From assembly GCA_008973525.1 (NCBI GenBank), contig WACJ01000328.1, positions 1 through 64,000 on the forward strand: a stretch of 64,000 bases of DNA. Reading direction: 5' to 3'. Positions 10,761 to 23,217 of this stretch are shown in pieces (within the stretch, counting starts at the first letter, position 1; every line of letters begins with the position of its first letter). The notes under the pieces were generated by a model that worked only from the letters and a program-made list of their open reading frames with translations, searched no databases and had not been told where the DNA came from. The translations under genes and the position numbers were made by a program. The DNA is from Stenopsyche tienmushanensis (lineage: Eukaryota; Arthropoda; Insecta; Trichoptera; Stenopsychidae).

Positions 10761-13700
10761 AGTTGCCTTTTGAATATCCATGGCATTTTATTAATCCTTC
10801 AATATACATATGGGCAATATATGCATTGAATAGCAGTACTTTTATTATGTCATCAAAATATCATACAAACGACCTAAGATAAACGTTTAACAACCCTCGT
10901 GATGGAAAAATTACATATTCCAAATAGTGGATATACAATAACTCAACCTAGTTGTACCATCAAGATGTATTAACACAATTTAAGGATATTTTAATGTCTT
11001 AATTTGATCACATATTGGCGTTATTATTCAGATAATAAATTTTGGAAAATTAATAAGAGGACTTATTATAAAATATATTTAAGCAATACAACACGCATTA
11101 ATGTTTGCCTGAAGCGAATAACGACTTCCTACATGTTGAAAATATTACCAATTCATTTAAATATGTTAACAATATTTATTTATCGTAACTTTAAATAATT
11201 CATTGAAAATTTAAAGCATTGAGTGATCGTGTTAGATTAATCACTTATGATAGCTTTCTAATTATTTTCAGATGAAGATATAAATATAAATACGTTAATT
11301 TTCAATAACAAAATGGTTACAAAATCAGAGCATAGAGAGTTTCAATGCTAATATTTAACAATGATGTGTGCAACTTGTTGATCAGCCGACTCAATATCAA
11401 CATCTTAATAATTTTCCATAAATGAAAAAAAAAATATAATGCGTATTCTGAAGAAGTATATGATAAATGTATCTATTTATTAATACTCTAAAAATGAAGT
11501 AAATTGGTCAAAATTATAGATTTCAGTAAAAATTATTTAGGTGTTGGTAAGATATATTCTTCAATCATTTTTATAAAAATATTTAAGAACAATTAGTAAA
11601 TACGCTGATGTAAATACCACATGTTAAAGGGTTAAATTAATATTAAATTAACGTAAAACTTATCAAAAGATCTAAGATTTCATCACAATAGCGCAATTGG
11701 AATAATCTGTATCAGATGAGTAACAATGAATATTAATTAATTGTTTTCTCAGGATATGCAAGAATTTTTAAACCAAAATTAATTGAAATGCTTATTGAGA
11801 CTGTTTTAAAAATATAAATGTCTGCATGATTCTGGACGTTTAAATCTTCGATGAAAAGTTTTCGTTATCACCTGTTTCTATAAATGCTACGATTAAGATC
11901 CTCTCTCCAGGGCAGAGCTCAAAAGGTGTTCGTGTGCGTAGCAAATAATTAATTAGTATAGAGCTTTGCCTAAATTGGGTAAAAGTGGTTTCTCAAAGCT
12001 GATCCTTATCCTTTTATAATTACTTTCGAAGGCATTCGTTCTAATAAATAATATTAATGAATCCTAGAAGCATTGCGCACAAAAATAAAGAGCAACATTA
12101 CTATTATAATAATAGATGGAAACCCTAGTTGTATAACACGAAACACTACCTTTATAAATCACAATTATTATCGCGATTAAAACGTCCGTGAAACCATATT
12201 TTATTCGGTCAGCTCCACACAACCTTTGATATATTGGGCTTTTGTTCGTCTCTCCATCTGCCCTTCGCGCTGATCTTCTTTTTTCTTGGCTGCTGCTCTG
12301 CCGTCGGAGCTGCTCTCGGTTCTTGTAATTAAACTACTCCAATCAAAAATACTCCGCACGATCACATCTCAATACGGTCATTCTTCCTGATGGTATCAAA
12401 CACTCAACTTTCAGTCCGACCTGTATACATAGAGAGTAATTATAAGAAAAAGAAGCAATGATAACCGCTTAGGGATCCCATTCGCTTTCACACCGATGCT
12501 GGAACTGTTTAGCCCATTAATCATCGCTTTAAACATAAACCTCTGGATAAATACTAGCCAGGATGAACATCAATATCAATCATCAGCCCTTTGCGTCTGC
12601 CTTTTCAACTTTGCGCACATCCTTGATGCCTTTCCTTCATATTTCACCATTTTTCTCACCATTTGCACTATGTAAAAAAAATAAAGCTTTACGACTGACA
12701 TATATTATAAACTGGTGATCGTAAATATTATAACTATTAAGTAGCATTGCAATTTTCCATCATAAATACTACGGCGTTAATAAATGAAATTATAATAAGG
12801 TAAGTATTTACAACAATGAAATGAATTCTGCTCATTCAACTAACAACATTGAATCGCGTTATCGTCAATAAATTGATTTATAACACATTGTTAAAACGTA
12901 CGGCAATTTTGAAAAGGATTTATCGAAAATGACTGTAAAAATCCCTTCAAATTATGGTTAACTAAGCATAATACATGTGGCATTTATACATGTAAATGTT
13001 AGAAGGAACTCAATCATATAAACATTCTTTAGAAGTATGAACTATTAAATATCTATCACTTTGAAATTACTTTAAAAAATCATCTTCATTACATACTTTT
13101 CGTTATTGAAAAAAATCAAAAGTCAACTTTTCAAGATGACCCACCCCCTCAAAATGAGTTACTGAAATTATCATCAATCCACTGGAGCTAACTTATCAAT
13201 TACACCTCATGTTTTGCTTATATATTTTTAATCGTCTGTATTTTAGCTATATTTCATCTCATTTCATAATTTCTTTTCACCTAATTGTTTGAGCTAAGAC
13301 TACGTCTCATTATTTTGAGCAAACCAAATTTTATGGTAGGGGTATAGTATATTTTCATGATTGTCAGTACTATTGTTATAATACAAAAATAATTCTGAAA
13401 TTGTCTTATTTTTATATCTCTTCTAAATACATGCAATAAAATATCTCAGCAATTATCTACATTTGTCAATCATATAAGTTGTTAATCTATTTTTTGCCCC
13501 CAGATCTCACAATAACAAAGATTAGTTATCTCATATTCCTTGCCACATTGAGAATAATTCAATCTGTGATTTCTTTAGAAGAGGTTTTAAATGAACAAAT
13601 AATCGCTTTGGTTACTAGATGCAAAATATCTAATGTCATATTAATTTTCATAAGTTTTATGTTAACTTAACATAACTTTTCACATTCTAAATTTAAAGTC

Positions 13701-14540
13701 TAATCTCTACTAATATTTTATATTAAATAATAATTAATATAAATTTCCAAATAATCAGCTTCATCAATAATGATGTAAGTTTTATCGAATAAATGCAGGT
13801 AGCATTATCAAAATTACTTGTTAAAATACTAGATATTCAGATGATTTTAATCATCATAAAGATTATATAATTTTTAAATTTAAAGGCTTAAACATTTATT
13901 ATTTTTCGGATCGTTGCAAACAGCTGAACTAGAGAAATTATATTTGAAACTTAAAATTTTTGTTACTGTTAATTATTGGTTACAAAGGATGAAACCCTAC
14001 AATTATCATTGCCAAAGGACCTGATCTTTTATGATTGGTCGAGTCAGGGAATGATTTCTTCCCTTCAAGGATTTCGTCCGAATGAGCCCCGGAGCTATAT
14101 CGGGAGTTAGAAAAACTTCTCCCATTTAATTCGTCCAAATTACTATTTGTGAATATTCCCTCAGTTCTAAAACATCTGTATAATCACATATAATTTGCGG
14201 CAAAGCGATCAACAAATTTTCCAGTTATTTATTTGGGGGCTTAATTTATCATTCTTTCAATGATATATGAGGATGCGAGATGATCTGAAATAATTTTGGC
14301 TTAGGTTAAAATTATTTTTGATATCACATTTTAACTCATACTTTCATCAATCATGCTCGTTTTAATTATCCTATTTTTTTTAAATAATTCGAGACTATAA
14401 TTTTAAATGGATACAATGAAATACCTATTAAAAGATATGGTTTTTTCTTAGTTTTTTTTTTAATATCATTTATACATATATATGTAGATGAAAGTTTTAT
14501 CATATTGGCTGAAGCTAGAGTCGTATGATAAGCCTTGGTC
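10761..14540. other. mostly AT-rich noncoding DNA with one GC-richer patch
   Basis: The patch at about 12205-12372 is open on the minus strand for 55 codons (including TESSSDGRAAAKKKEDQREG) up to a TAA at the left end, but has no strong splice sites and no recognisable family. It could be an untranslated exon or conserved noncoding DNA. The rest shows nothing I can support. Confidence 0.3.
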
Positions 14541-14680
14541 TCGTCGGGCATAAGTCTCGCGATCGCGGACGGGCCCGGGCCGGCCGCGGGCCTCGGCCCC
14601 TGTAATTAAACGGGCCCTACCCTGTAATTAGGGCCCGTAAATTTCTGGCCGGGGACCCTCTCGTACAGGGCCTGCGCCAT
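14541..14680. promoter_or_regulatory. CpG-dense island with repeated TAATTA sites
   Basis: This is an abrupt, very GC-rich block in AT-rich surroundings, with many CpGs (CTCGCGATCGCGGACG, GGCCGGCCGCGG). CCCTGTAATTA occurs at 14598-14608 and 14620-14630, 22 bp apart. ACGGGCCCTA at 14610-14619 is exactly inverted at 14629-14638. Inference: a promoter or enhancer island with two homeodomain-type sites at two-helical-turn spacing. No transcript can be assigned. Confidence 0.4.
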
Positions 14681-16691
14681 ATATTATAATGCTGTGTGCG
14701 TCTAATGTGGGTACCTAATATGTCTGACTTATTGTCGAATCATGTATGCGTACCCAGCCAACAAAACATGTGCACATATCAAGCATATTATTCGAAAAAC
14801 CCCATCATTGGTGTATTAGATGATGAGTGTGAATCCTTAAGCGTCCTTGAAGTTAAAAAAAATATCACTTTAACGACGGGAAACAATTCATATTCCAAAT
14901 TTCTGAAGACCTCTAAAGAAACTAGTAATCCATCATTAAGCAGGTCGAATCGACTCTGAAACTAGCTGCATATCAAAATTGTTGTATTATGTTTATTGAA
15001 AGATTTTGAAAATTAGATCAATCTTATATTAACACATTTTAGTCGGACACTAGCATGCCATTATTGCCGACTCTGTCTATGTATAACTTTAACTATCAAA
15101 TATTTTAAAGCGAAATTTTACATAAGCACATACCACAAATGCATCGCTCAATTGACAGTGATAGTAAGACAATAAATATTTACTATTTTTAAATAGTCTT
15201 GATAATTTTGAATGTACCCGGTAAAATTTGCGTAATTTATGGATCACACACAATGCAATATTTGAATGAATTTTTTGCCATCACTTCTTAAAAACTCATA
15301 TTTTTTCCTAATAATGACACTCGATGTGATACTTTTGATAGCAATTACTCCTTTGACGAGGTAATACAACACTATGATAAATCAATATAATACATAATAC
15401 TACGTATCTCGCATTGGAATACTTATCGCGATAAAAGCTGTACTATGCGTTCCGGCTAAAGTGTGTTAATTCGGACATAATTTCTATGGTTTTCGTTCAT
15501 CGAAAAAGCTTTCCTTTTATATAACACCTATTATTTTATTTATTTACATTTTTTTGTATTCTTGATACATTATATTAAAAAACATGTCTCTTAGTTTTTC
15601 CATAAATATATAAAAATAAGCTCAAATCTCAATTTTTAATGAATATTTTGAATTTGAACTATTGATAATTAATGACTTAATTTGCAGTGATAGAATTTAA
15701 AAAAAGTCGATAAATCTTAGCATTAATCTGTTATATGTATTCGGATTGTTATTATCATAAACAGTCATGAAAATCATGCTCGATGAAAAAATCGTTGCTG
15801 CAAAATTAAAGAATCATTCATAACATATGCGAGCATTAGATGATTTATCCAAGATAAATTGAAAATTGTGATTTACGTCTCCAATACATTCATCAACATC
15901 ACAAACTCATAATCACTGTTATTAAGACTGAAATGAATTTTGACACGACACGCCATAAGATCATTGAATCCAGATACATCTTAAATACCATTTTTTTGTT
16001 GCTCGTATCATATATAAGAAAAGTCTTCATCTTCTACTACTTTATTTAAAGTGCAAGTGATTCTCGCGCCCATAAACGCCCGTTATTGAACTATACTTAA
16101 GCAATATGTAGCGTATAATCTGCAGACATACTAATGTGTAAAATATTTAACATTTTGACGCCATTGTACCCGGAGTAACTGCAAATTGAAATCACGTAGC
16201 AGCCATCTTTGGCTCTCACTGCCCATAATGGCTATTCTCTTCGGTGTAATGGATGGTTAGAGTCAGCTTTGCGGTTAAAATGCATCTTTACGGCCCTTGT
16301 GCATGTGTAAACAGCGACTTCTACATCTCATAAGGTGATAATGGTTCCGTTTCCTCTTCCGGATCCATCATTTTGAAACACTCTGTTGACCATCAGTATA
16401 ATGTGCGATCAAAATTGAATTATGATTGAAGTAAATTGAATTACCACTCTACACATAATAAGAAAGCTACCAGAAGTTTTTATTGAAGCTTTTAACAACA
16501 AAATATAAATGTCATGTTAAGCATTCCATTGATTGATACAATTAATTACCACCTTTACCGTTTCTTACATAATTGCATCACCATATAAATGATTTCATAT
16601 TTCAACTAGTTATTTGATGGAAAATTACCATCATGTGTTAATAATTGGAAAAACATCAAATTTTATTCAATGCCAAGAGAACATTCCATGA
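14681..16691. other. AT-rich noncoding stretch
   Basis: There is no supported gene. The 87-codon plus frame starting at 14696 abuts the CpG island, but has neither unusual composition nor recognisable motifs. Confidence 0.35.
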
Positions 16692-16729
16692 AAATTCAAC
16701 TTTAACATCAATATGTTAAAGTTGAATTT
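16692..16729. repeat. perfect 17-bp inverted repeat, 4-nt loop
   Basis: Positions 16692-16708 are exactly complementary to 16713-16729, with the loop CAAT. The stem reads AAATTCAACTTTAACAT. It is too short for a typical animal pre-microRNA and has no U-run termination context. It could be a cruciform-prone site, the residue of a palindromic element, or a binding site for a dimeric protein. Confidence 0.7.
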
Positions 16730-17653
16730 GCTATTGTGAAGTTCTTTAGAATTTATGAGGAATATTCGTTATCTTACTCAGATTAAAAAAGACCTTAAAA
16801 ATAATTCAGAAGGCTGTTAGAATGAAGGAAAACCTAAGATTAAGCAAATTAATGTTTTTAATTTCATTGAATGACCAACACGTACATGGGAAAAAAATCA
16901 ACAATGATATGCAGAAAAATATTTTGTTTGGAAGAATAAAGGCACACAAATGAAGCTATTCTATACATAAAATTGATGAAGAAATCCACAAATAATTAAG
17001 AACAGTAAAGAAACCATTTTCTCAGGTTGTGATTTGGACCAAAAAAATCTCCAAAATGTGCTCATATTATGATTATAAAATGATATATTCAATCACAATA
17101 TTTTCTGATATATATTTTTCTAAAATTTTCTGAAAAGTCTGAAATATCTATGAATTTTGTTTACATGTATTTAAAAATTGGTGCAGAATATAATTCATAT
17201 TTTCATACGCTAAAAACATTCATAAAATTATTTTTATCATCAGTGATATTGGTCGAAACCTGAATTTAGGGTAACTCCCATATTTTCTAATTACTCATTT
17301 TGTATAATATTTAAACCCTGTGTTGAGACAAATATGATAATTAAATAAATAGATGATAAACTAAAGTTATGGTTATGTGAGAGGCTATAGTTTTCGGGAT
17401 CAAGCAACCACTTAAGGCGCTTTAAGGTTAATCCACCTCAGTAAAATTACATAAATTGTTTCAAAACAGGATTATAAAATAATGACCTAATCGACCAGTT
17501 GTATGATAGAGCACTTTACGTTTGAGAGAGCTACAGAATCGGCTCGAAATTACAAGATGGCACAGTCGTTTTCGTCGAAGGCGTGCCAGCTTAACAATCA
17601 GGGTTCGGAATCTCTCCACGATATTTCAACGCCGGCCAATATTGACTACTTAC
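16730..17653. other. AT-rich noncoding stretch
   Basis: Nothing recognisable until GC content rises at about 17560. That GC-richer DNA lies just 3' (minus strand) of the splice-donor candidate at 17653. Confidence 0.35.
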
Positions 17654-17768
17654 CAACACCTCAAAAGTGATTGTTCCCTGATTGTGCAATAAGCAAGAAT
17701 GCAAGTGAATCGGACCCATAACGCAAGACGCAGTTTCTCGTTTTTGCGCAACGCCCCGCAAAGGATAT
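17654..17768 (-). CDS. possible coding exon with consensus donor
   Basis: The minus strand shows TTG|GTAAGT (intron starting at 17653) and an upstream GCGCAG acceptor (AG at 17770-17769), bounding 115 nt. Two frames are open: one reads DILCGALRKNEKLRLALW and on, the other RGVAQKRETASCVMGP and on. The donor is the best match to consensus in the window. No product is recognised, and the plus strand is open too (a 129-codon frame at 17699-18088), so coding status is unproven. Confidence 0.3.
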
Positions 17769-19280
17769 CTGCGCATTCTTCAAATATTACCATCGACCCA
17801 TACATAATGACATATTCAATGATATTGAAACAATTCAACGATACTTCATTCATGCCGTTTTGTCCATTTTGTATGCTTGAAAAAATATTGAGAAATGGCG
17901 GTGATTATCGGCATGACCATTATGAAATGCCAATATGTTTTTTCTTGGACAGACGAAAAAAACGCACTATCGATTATATACGTAATCGAATATTTTATAG
18001 ATTGGTATCTCGAAATTTCGTGTACACATTTTTTCTTGTATCCCGCTCGTCTTTGGGCGTCTTCTCTTTCGATCTTAATTATATTTAAATGCTTCAAAAT
18101 ATTCAAATTAATCAAAATTACTCCTAGACGCGGCCATTTAAGCGCCGAGCTTCGCTGAGCTTGGCTATTAACGTTCGGTTTTAATTAAAAATTACGCAAG
18201 AACAATATATGTGCACCTCCTATTATTTTAAAATTAATTATTTTATATACGCCTTGTGCTATCAAACGATTCTCTAGCGGGTCGCTTTTTTGGAAAATAT
18301 CGCAAATCGCTTCGGAGCCGGTTTTGTTTACCGTGGACGCATAAACAACATTCCAAAAAGTTCACGTCGACAGCTAAAGGTTAATTTTTTGAATGGCCAT
18401 TAAATTAGAGAAAAAATATATTTTAATAAATCATATGAAAATTCTGAGATAGGTATCTATACAGCCATGAATGATGCCATTATGAAGGAATCATTTTCAA
18501 GAAAAGCAGTTTGTAATACTACATCAAAGATTCTGAGAATCGAATTGTGTATTCTCTCACAGAAACTCTTATAAGATGATCTTTATCATATTAATATATA
18601 ATTTAAAACCATTAAAAACTGTCTTAATAATAACGATTTTGTGGTTTTGAGCGGTTTTGTAGTTAAATTATTATTATTTTAAGGATTTTAGCACCTATTA
18701 AATATAACTAAATATGAAACCAAAAACGATTATATTTATATTAAAAAGATCGTTACTATGTCATGAAATATGACGTATTCACGAATGAGTGTCTTTTTTT
18801 AAGACATCATTGAGGATCTTAAATTTTAAGCAATATAATATTTTTTAACAAAGTTTTTATCATAAATTGCAATTAAATTCAAATTATGAAAAACATTTCA
18901 ACATACTAACAAAATGGGGAGGTCTAAATCGATTCTTTTTTATGGGAGAAAGCTCAAAATGTAATTCATACGTTACAGAAAATCAGTATTGGAATTACTT
19001 TTCCAATTTGACGTCCATGATTGTATGTAGTATTTTCAAATTTACATCTCATGAGTAAAGATTTGGGACCGCGATCTTCAATTGGGAGCATGTGGCGGGC
19101 GTACCACACAATAAGTTTAATGCATAGTTTACACCTGTGATTATACAAATGGCTTAAGTGTTGTTGTCTTCACATCCTCAAAGCGGACAGACCTTGTTAA
19201 TTTTTACCTGTAACGCGACCAAATTATAATTATCAAGAACCTCTACCATTCAATACGAGAACACTTCCTTTGCACGATGA
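17769..19280. other. AT-rich stretch, nothing assigned
   Basis: Overlapping frames of 87-129 codons exist on both strands between 17.7 and 18.2 kb. They conflict with one another and are within what chance allows over 64 kb. Nothing is recognised in the remainder. Confidence 0.35.
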
Positions 19281-19427
19281 AAGGCAACTAAAGCAGACCA
19301 GCGTCATAAAAACTCATACTCACTTTACCGGGAAGCTATTATGGATGTGAGTTTTATATCGGAGCTATGGTTGGAAAATGTTTTGAATCGGTTTAAAGTG
19401 TTGAAACGAATCGAGGAAGGGCATTAA
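19281..19427 (+). other. coding-like open stretch
   Basis: There are 48 open codons on plus after TGA at 19278-19280, containing MDVSFISELWLENVLNRFK from an ATG at 19341 and ending KRIEEGH at TAA 19425-19427. The region is GC-richer than its surroundings. A GTGAGT follows ATGGAT at 19347 and could act as a donor. No family is recognised. Confidence 0.2.
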
Positions 19428-19614
19428 GGTTGATGGTGTTGAAAGCACCCTTTTCTGGTATTGAGTGGCATGGCGAATTTTATAAATTTGTAGGGTTTCT
19501 ATTTGGTTGCGGTAGGGGTGAGCGTGAAAGTTGGATCGAATTGCAAAGAATAGCGCGTATTTATTTCAAGAATACTAAAGCCGATAATGTATAACATCTT
19601 GATCTCAAAAGAAT

Positions 19615-19762
19615 ATGGTAAACGTCGAAGCAGAAGAGCATTACGAGTCGAATGTCGTTCTCGATCGAGCTTTTGATTGCTCAAAGATCAAAGCTCGTTC
19701 AGGTGTGCCTCTCCTTATTATACTTGCAAAGTTCCAGGACGAAGGTTCGAAGCCACCACTTG
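19615..19762 (+). CDS. possible coding exon, product unknown
   Basis: The plus strand reads from ATG 19615 (MVNVEAEEHYESNVVLDR and on) to a possible donor CACTTG|GTAACT at 19763; read through, the frame stops at 19809. An acceptor-like CTTGATCTCAAAAG ends at 19609. The peptide is acidic at its start, with a hydrophobic segment VPLLIIL. The opposite strand is open over part of the same DNA, so this stays tentative. Confidence 0.25.
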
Positions 19763-19809
19763 GTAACTTGCCGCAACCAATTTTCCCATTTGCTCAATGC
19801 TCAGCTTAA

Positions 19810-22004
19810 CACAACCAAACATCTGTCGGCTAATTTCATATTTATGAACTTCCTCGGAGAAGTTCGATTCAAACGGATACATAATCATCATATCTCATCT
19901 AAAGTAAATTTTAAGCATTTCGATGAGATATAACGCTCTTGCATTACCAAAACTATCATGTAATGATATAAAAAATATGTCGGAAAATAATTGCTTTTTT
20001 GAAACACTATAAATCATCGAGTATTATTTTTAATTGATGGATATTCTTGGTCTTCATATTTGTCCAGAACTAATAATACAAATGCATATCAATAGTTTTT
20101 GACAAAATTTAGCAACATTAGAAAGAAATATGTAAGCTTTGGGGATGTTTTCAAGAAATATTCTCATGTATTTGAGCTTAATTTTATGTATCAGTTTGAC
20201 TATCTCAAAATTGATAAAAGACATTAAAAATTCCCTTTTCATTTATATATGTTAAATCATGTACACAATGATTACATTTTAAGTTGGTATTAAGATCTAT
20301 TAAGTCTAAATGTATGATACTGAAAACTATATTATAATTTAAAACCATCATACAAATCTCGTTTTATTGGATTCGTTAAAAAAATAATTCAATAGCATTT
20401 AGTGATGAAAATCGATTTCTCTGAGTGAAAATTAATATTTAACATTAAAAAAACTACCCTTGATTTAAAAATGTTGAACAACCCTATCTAAAATTTACAT
20501 TAAATATAACTTTTCGCCTTAAAATGTATTAATCATTAAAGTATATTTCCCAATTTAAAATAATTTTATTAAAACGTATTATAATAGTTAACAAATTCAA
20601 AGTTTTCGATTAATATTTTGCTCGATATTGCATTGATTAGCAATATAAATGATTTTACGATAAAAATATGATTGTTATACTTTAATGTTGTTATGTTTAT
20701 GACACTTTGAATATTTATCAAAAATGTATTAATTTACAATTATTTAATGTAAGCAAAAGAATCAAAAAATGGAACCCTATTGATAAAATGAAACTCTGAC
20801 AGTTTATGGATTTAATACGAAATTCTCAAAAAAATATCCATTGTCAATTGGTTGTGCGAATATATTTTTTTTCAATTTGAAAACTTAATTGAGCTTGAGT
20901 CTATTTTTGATACATGTACACTATAATGGTATTAAGTTGAATTTATTTAAACGAAAAATAGTATAAGATGTCCATATTTTATTTTTCAGCTAGTTCAACA
21001 ATAAGTCTTGAATGCTGGAATCTGCAATCATCTTCATAACAATCTGGTTCGATTCGAAGAAAAAATAATTATATGTACAGTTGGTATATTTTTAAGCTCC
21101 GAATGTATATAAAGCTCGTTAAAATACAGCTACTTTGGTGAAAATTAAGCGATTTCCTGGAACGCTTTCTTTAGGTGTGTCAACTAACAGTACATTTGTA
21201 TTAAAATTCCGAACTGGAACCAGGAAAATTAGCCACATTTAAGATACTGGTGCACGAGAACGACTTCATTGGAAATGTTTTATTTAAATACGAGTTGGTC
21301 GAAACGCCCTCCGCAGCCAATATTATGCACATGATGAATGAACCGTGGCCTTTCAGATCGCCGCACTATTATTAGCGACCCCTAACACCTCCTCTCACCT
21401 CGTGGGAGTAGGTTCACATCTTCGCTAAATGCGACCTAACGGATTATCCAATTCCTATTCAATATTTTCAGAGCATCGAAGCCTTTCACTTTTATGGGTT
21501 TCGGTGTTATCATGGCTCGTAAAGGCGGTGGTAATTCACATTGCAATTTATTGACGAGGAAGAACTTCTGTTATCTTCGCCAACCATATTTATTACATGA
21601 AGAAACTTATGCTCATCATATATCATGCTTCCATATAAGATACAACAGTAGTGGCAAATAATATTTTATTGACTTCTTACATAAAACCACGAAGAATGTA
21701 TATACAATGCATGAGAATCGTCTAATAATAAAATATGTAAAAATTAAGCTATTTTACAAAGCCAAATCATATTTGTGACTGAATAGTACCTACTAAAATT
21801 CTGTACAATTGTACAATGCATATCCCACCTTACACATTGATGAGAAAAATGACCTAAAATTATCACATTAACTAAAATCATGTAATAAAAAAGCGAATGT
21901 GGAAAGTCATACATGAGTGATTAAAGTCAGAAAAATATTTAGAATGCAAAGGATGAAATTGGTTTTCAAGAATTCTTAATTATGATAATTAGTGATCCTT
22001 ATTT
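19810..22004. other. AT-rich noncoding stretch
   Basis: No gene is supported. A GC-richer patch at about 21240-21430 has no splice structure I can defend. Confidence 0.35.
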
Positions 22005-22036
22005 CTTGAGAAATAATTTATGAAGTATTTCTCAAG
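22005..22036. repeat. perfect 11-bp inverted repeat, 10-nt spacer
   Basis: CTTGAGAAATA at 22005-22015 is exactly inverted at 22026-22036. Its function is unknown, and a palindrome of this size can occur by chance in a window this long. Confidence 0.6.
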
Positions 22037-23110
22037 TACTTCAAATTGTTCACCTCAAATGTTTATTCATTACACATATTGCTTCACGCATTTTAAATCC
22101 CATTGAAAATGTTAATATATTGATTTATATCGTCTAAGATTCTGCAGCTATGAAATAATCTACGAATAATTCATCAGCAAAAATCGCTTTTTTACTCACA
22201 TAAATATTCTTGATAACGTAAAAATGCAAATTTAATATTCAGAATTTTCAACAAATACAAATATCGATATAGGGAATCCTAAACAAAATTAAAAACAATT
22301 GGATGAAGCAACATTTTAATCAATTTCAATTTATCACTTTTAAAACTTATATTCGCTATGAAAAATCTTGTCGAAATGGTTGGCAATGGTCTCATAAAAG
22401 AGATTACAAAGAACCATCTCAAAAAAAAATCTATATCAGACTCAGTATCTATTAAGATTTAATTCTCTTTGAGATAGAAATCATCAATTATATATTTTTT
22501 TCTCTAAAAAATCCTTACATTATATTTCGTGTCACGTGATAAGTAGGATTTTGATTCATTTTCTGTTAAATCTTTAAAGCTTAACATTTTATGGTATTTT
22601 AGAAAGTAAAGTCGAAAGAAAAATGACTCGAGTTGATAATTATCATATGATATATTTCATTATATTTTTTCATGACTCATTGATAATATTCAAAGCAACT
22701 CTTTTAATTGAACTGAAAATACATAATATTCTGATGTGTTTACTCAATACTTTAGTAAAATTAATGAGATCAGTTCAGAATACAGATAAGAAAGAGTTGC
22801 ACCAGAAGAAAATTAATAGGTTAGTCGCCCTCCATCTTTCATGTATGGACAAACTGACCTTTTATCGAGATAATTTATTTAATTTTGAATCCCGTGGGCT
22901 TGGGCACTCCAACACTAACATATCTAATTGTTGGTTATTCCTTAAATTTGTTTATTCCTACTCCTTTGACATTCCAAAGTATCTAGCTGCAAGATAGACG
23001 GTTCCGATGAACGGCCTGAATTAGCTTTATTACAAGGCATTATCACCGTGAAATATGCAGCTATGCCACATCGATAATAGGCGATAGGCATACATTAGAT
23101 GTCATTGTAT
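22037..23110. other. AT-rich stretch with a TCACGTGA site
   Basis: TCACGTGA at 22532-22539 (in context GTCACGTGAT) is one base off the CLEAR/M-box seen at 39049. A 124-codon plus frame at 22623-22997 has AT-rich, low-complexity composition and no recognisable motif; I treat it as chance. Confidence 0.35.
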
Positions 23111-23217
23111 TTAGATTTCATTGGTTGCAACAATAAGAGGCGTGGAACAGGTAAAGTTGCGCAATCGTCTATTAATAGTCGCCACACACGAGTCTTCTAC
23201 AATCTGTAGCCATGCGG
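23111..23217 (-). CDS. possible terminal coding exon, product unknown
   Basis: The minus strand has a strong pyrimidine-rich acceptor TGCTCTTTCATCTTCAG (AG at 23219-23218), then two bases and 34 codons to TAA at 23113-23111. The peptide reads AWLQIVEDSCVATINRRL and on. A consensus-like donor TTCGA|GTAAGA lies about 115 nt upstream, but the frame needed to join it meets a stop just upstream, so that partner is doubtful. A plus-strand frame is open over the same DNA. Confidence 0.25.

Noticed and set aside
17699..18088. 129-codon plus-strand open frame
   Set aside because: Overlapping frames on both strands conflict, composition is AT-rich, no motif is recognised, and one or two frames this long are expected by chance in 64 kb of this composition.
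21046..21056. tRNA B-box look-alike GGTTCGATTCG
   Set aside because: No A box at the right distance and no cloverleaf arms can be drawn.
22623..22997. 124-codon plus-strand open frame
   Set aside because: AT-driven residue content, no domain, no splice sites or composition change.
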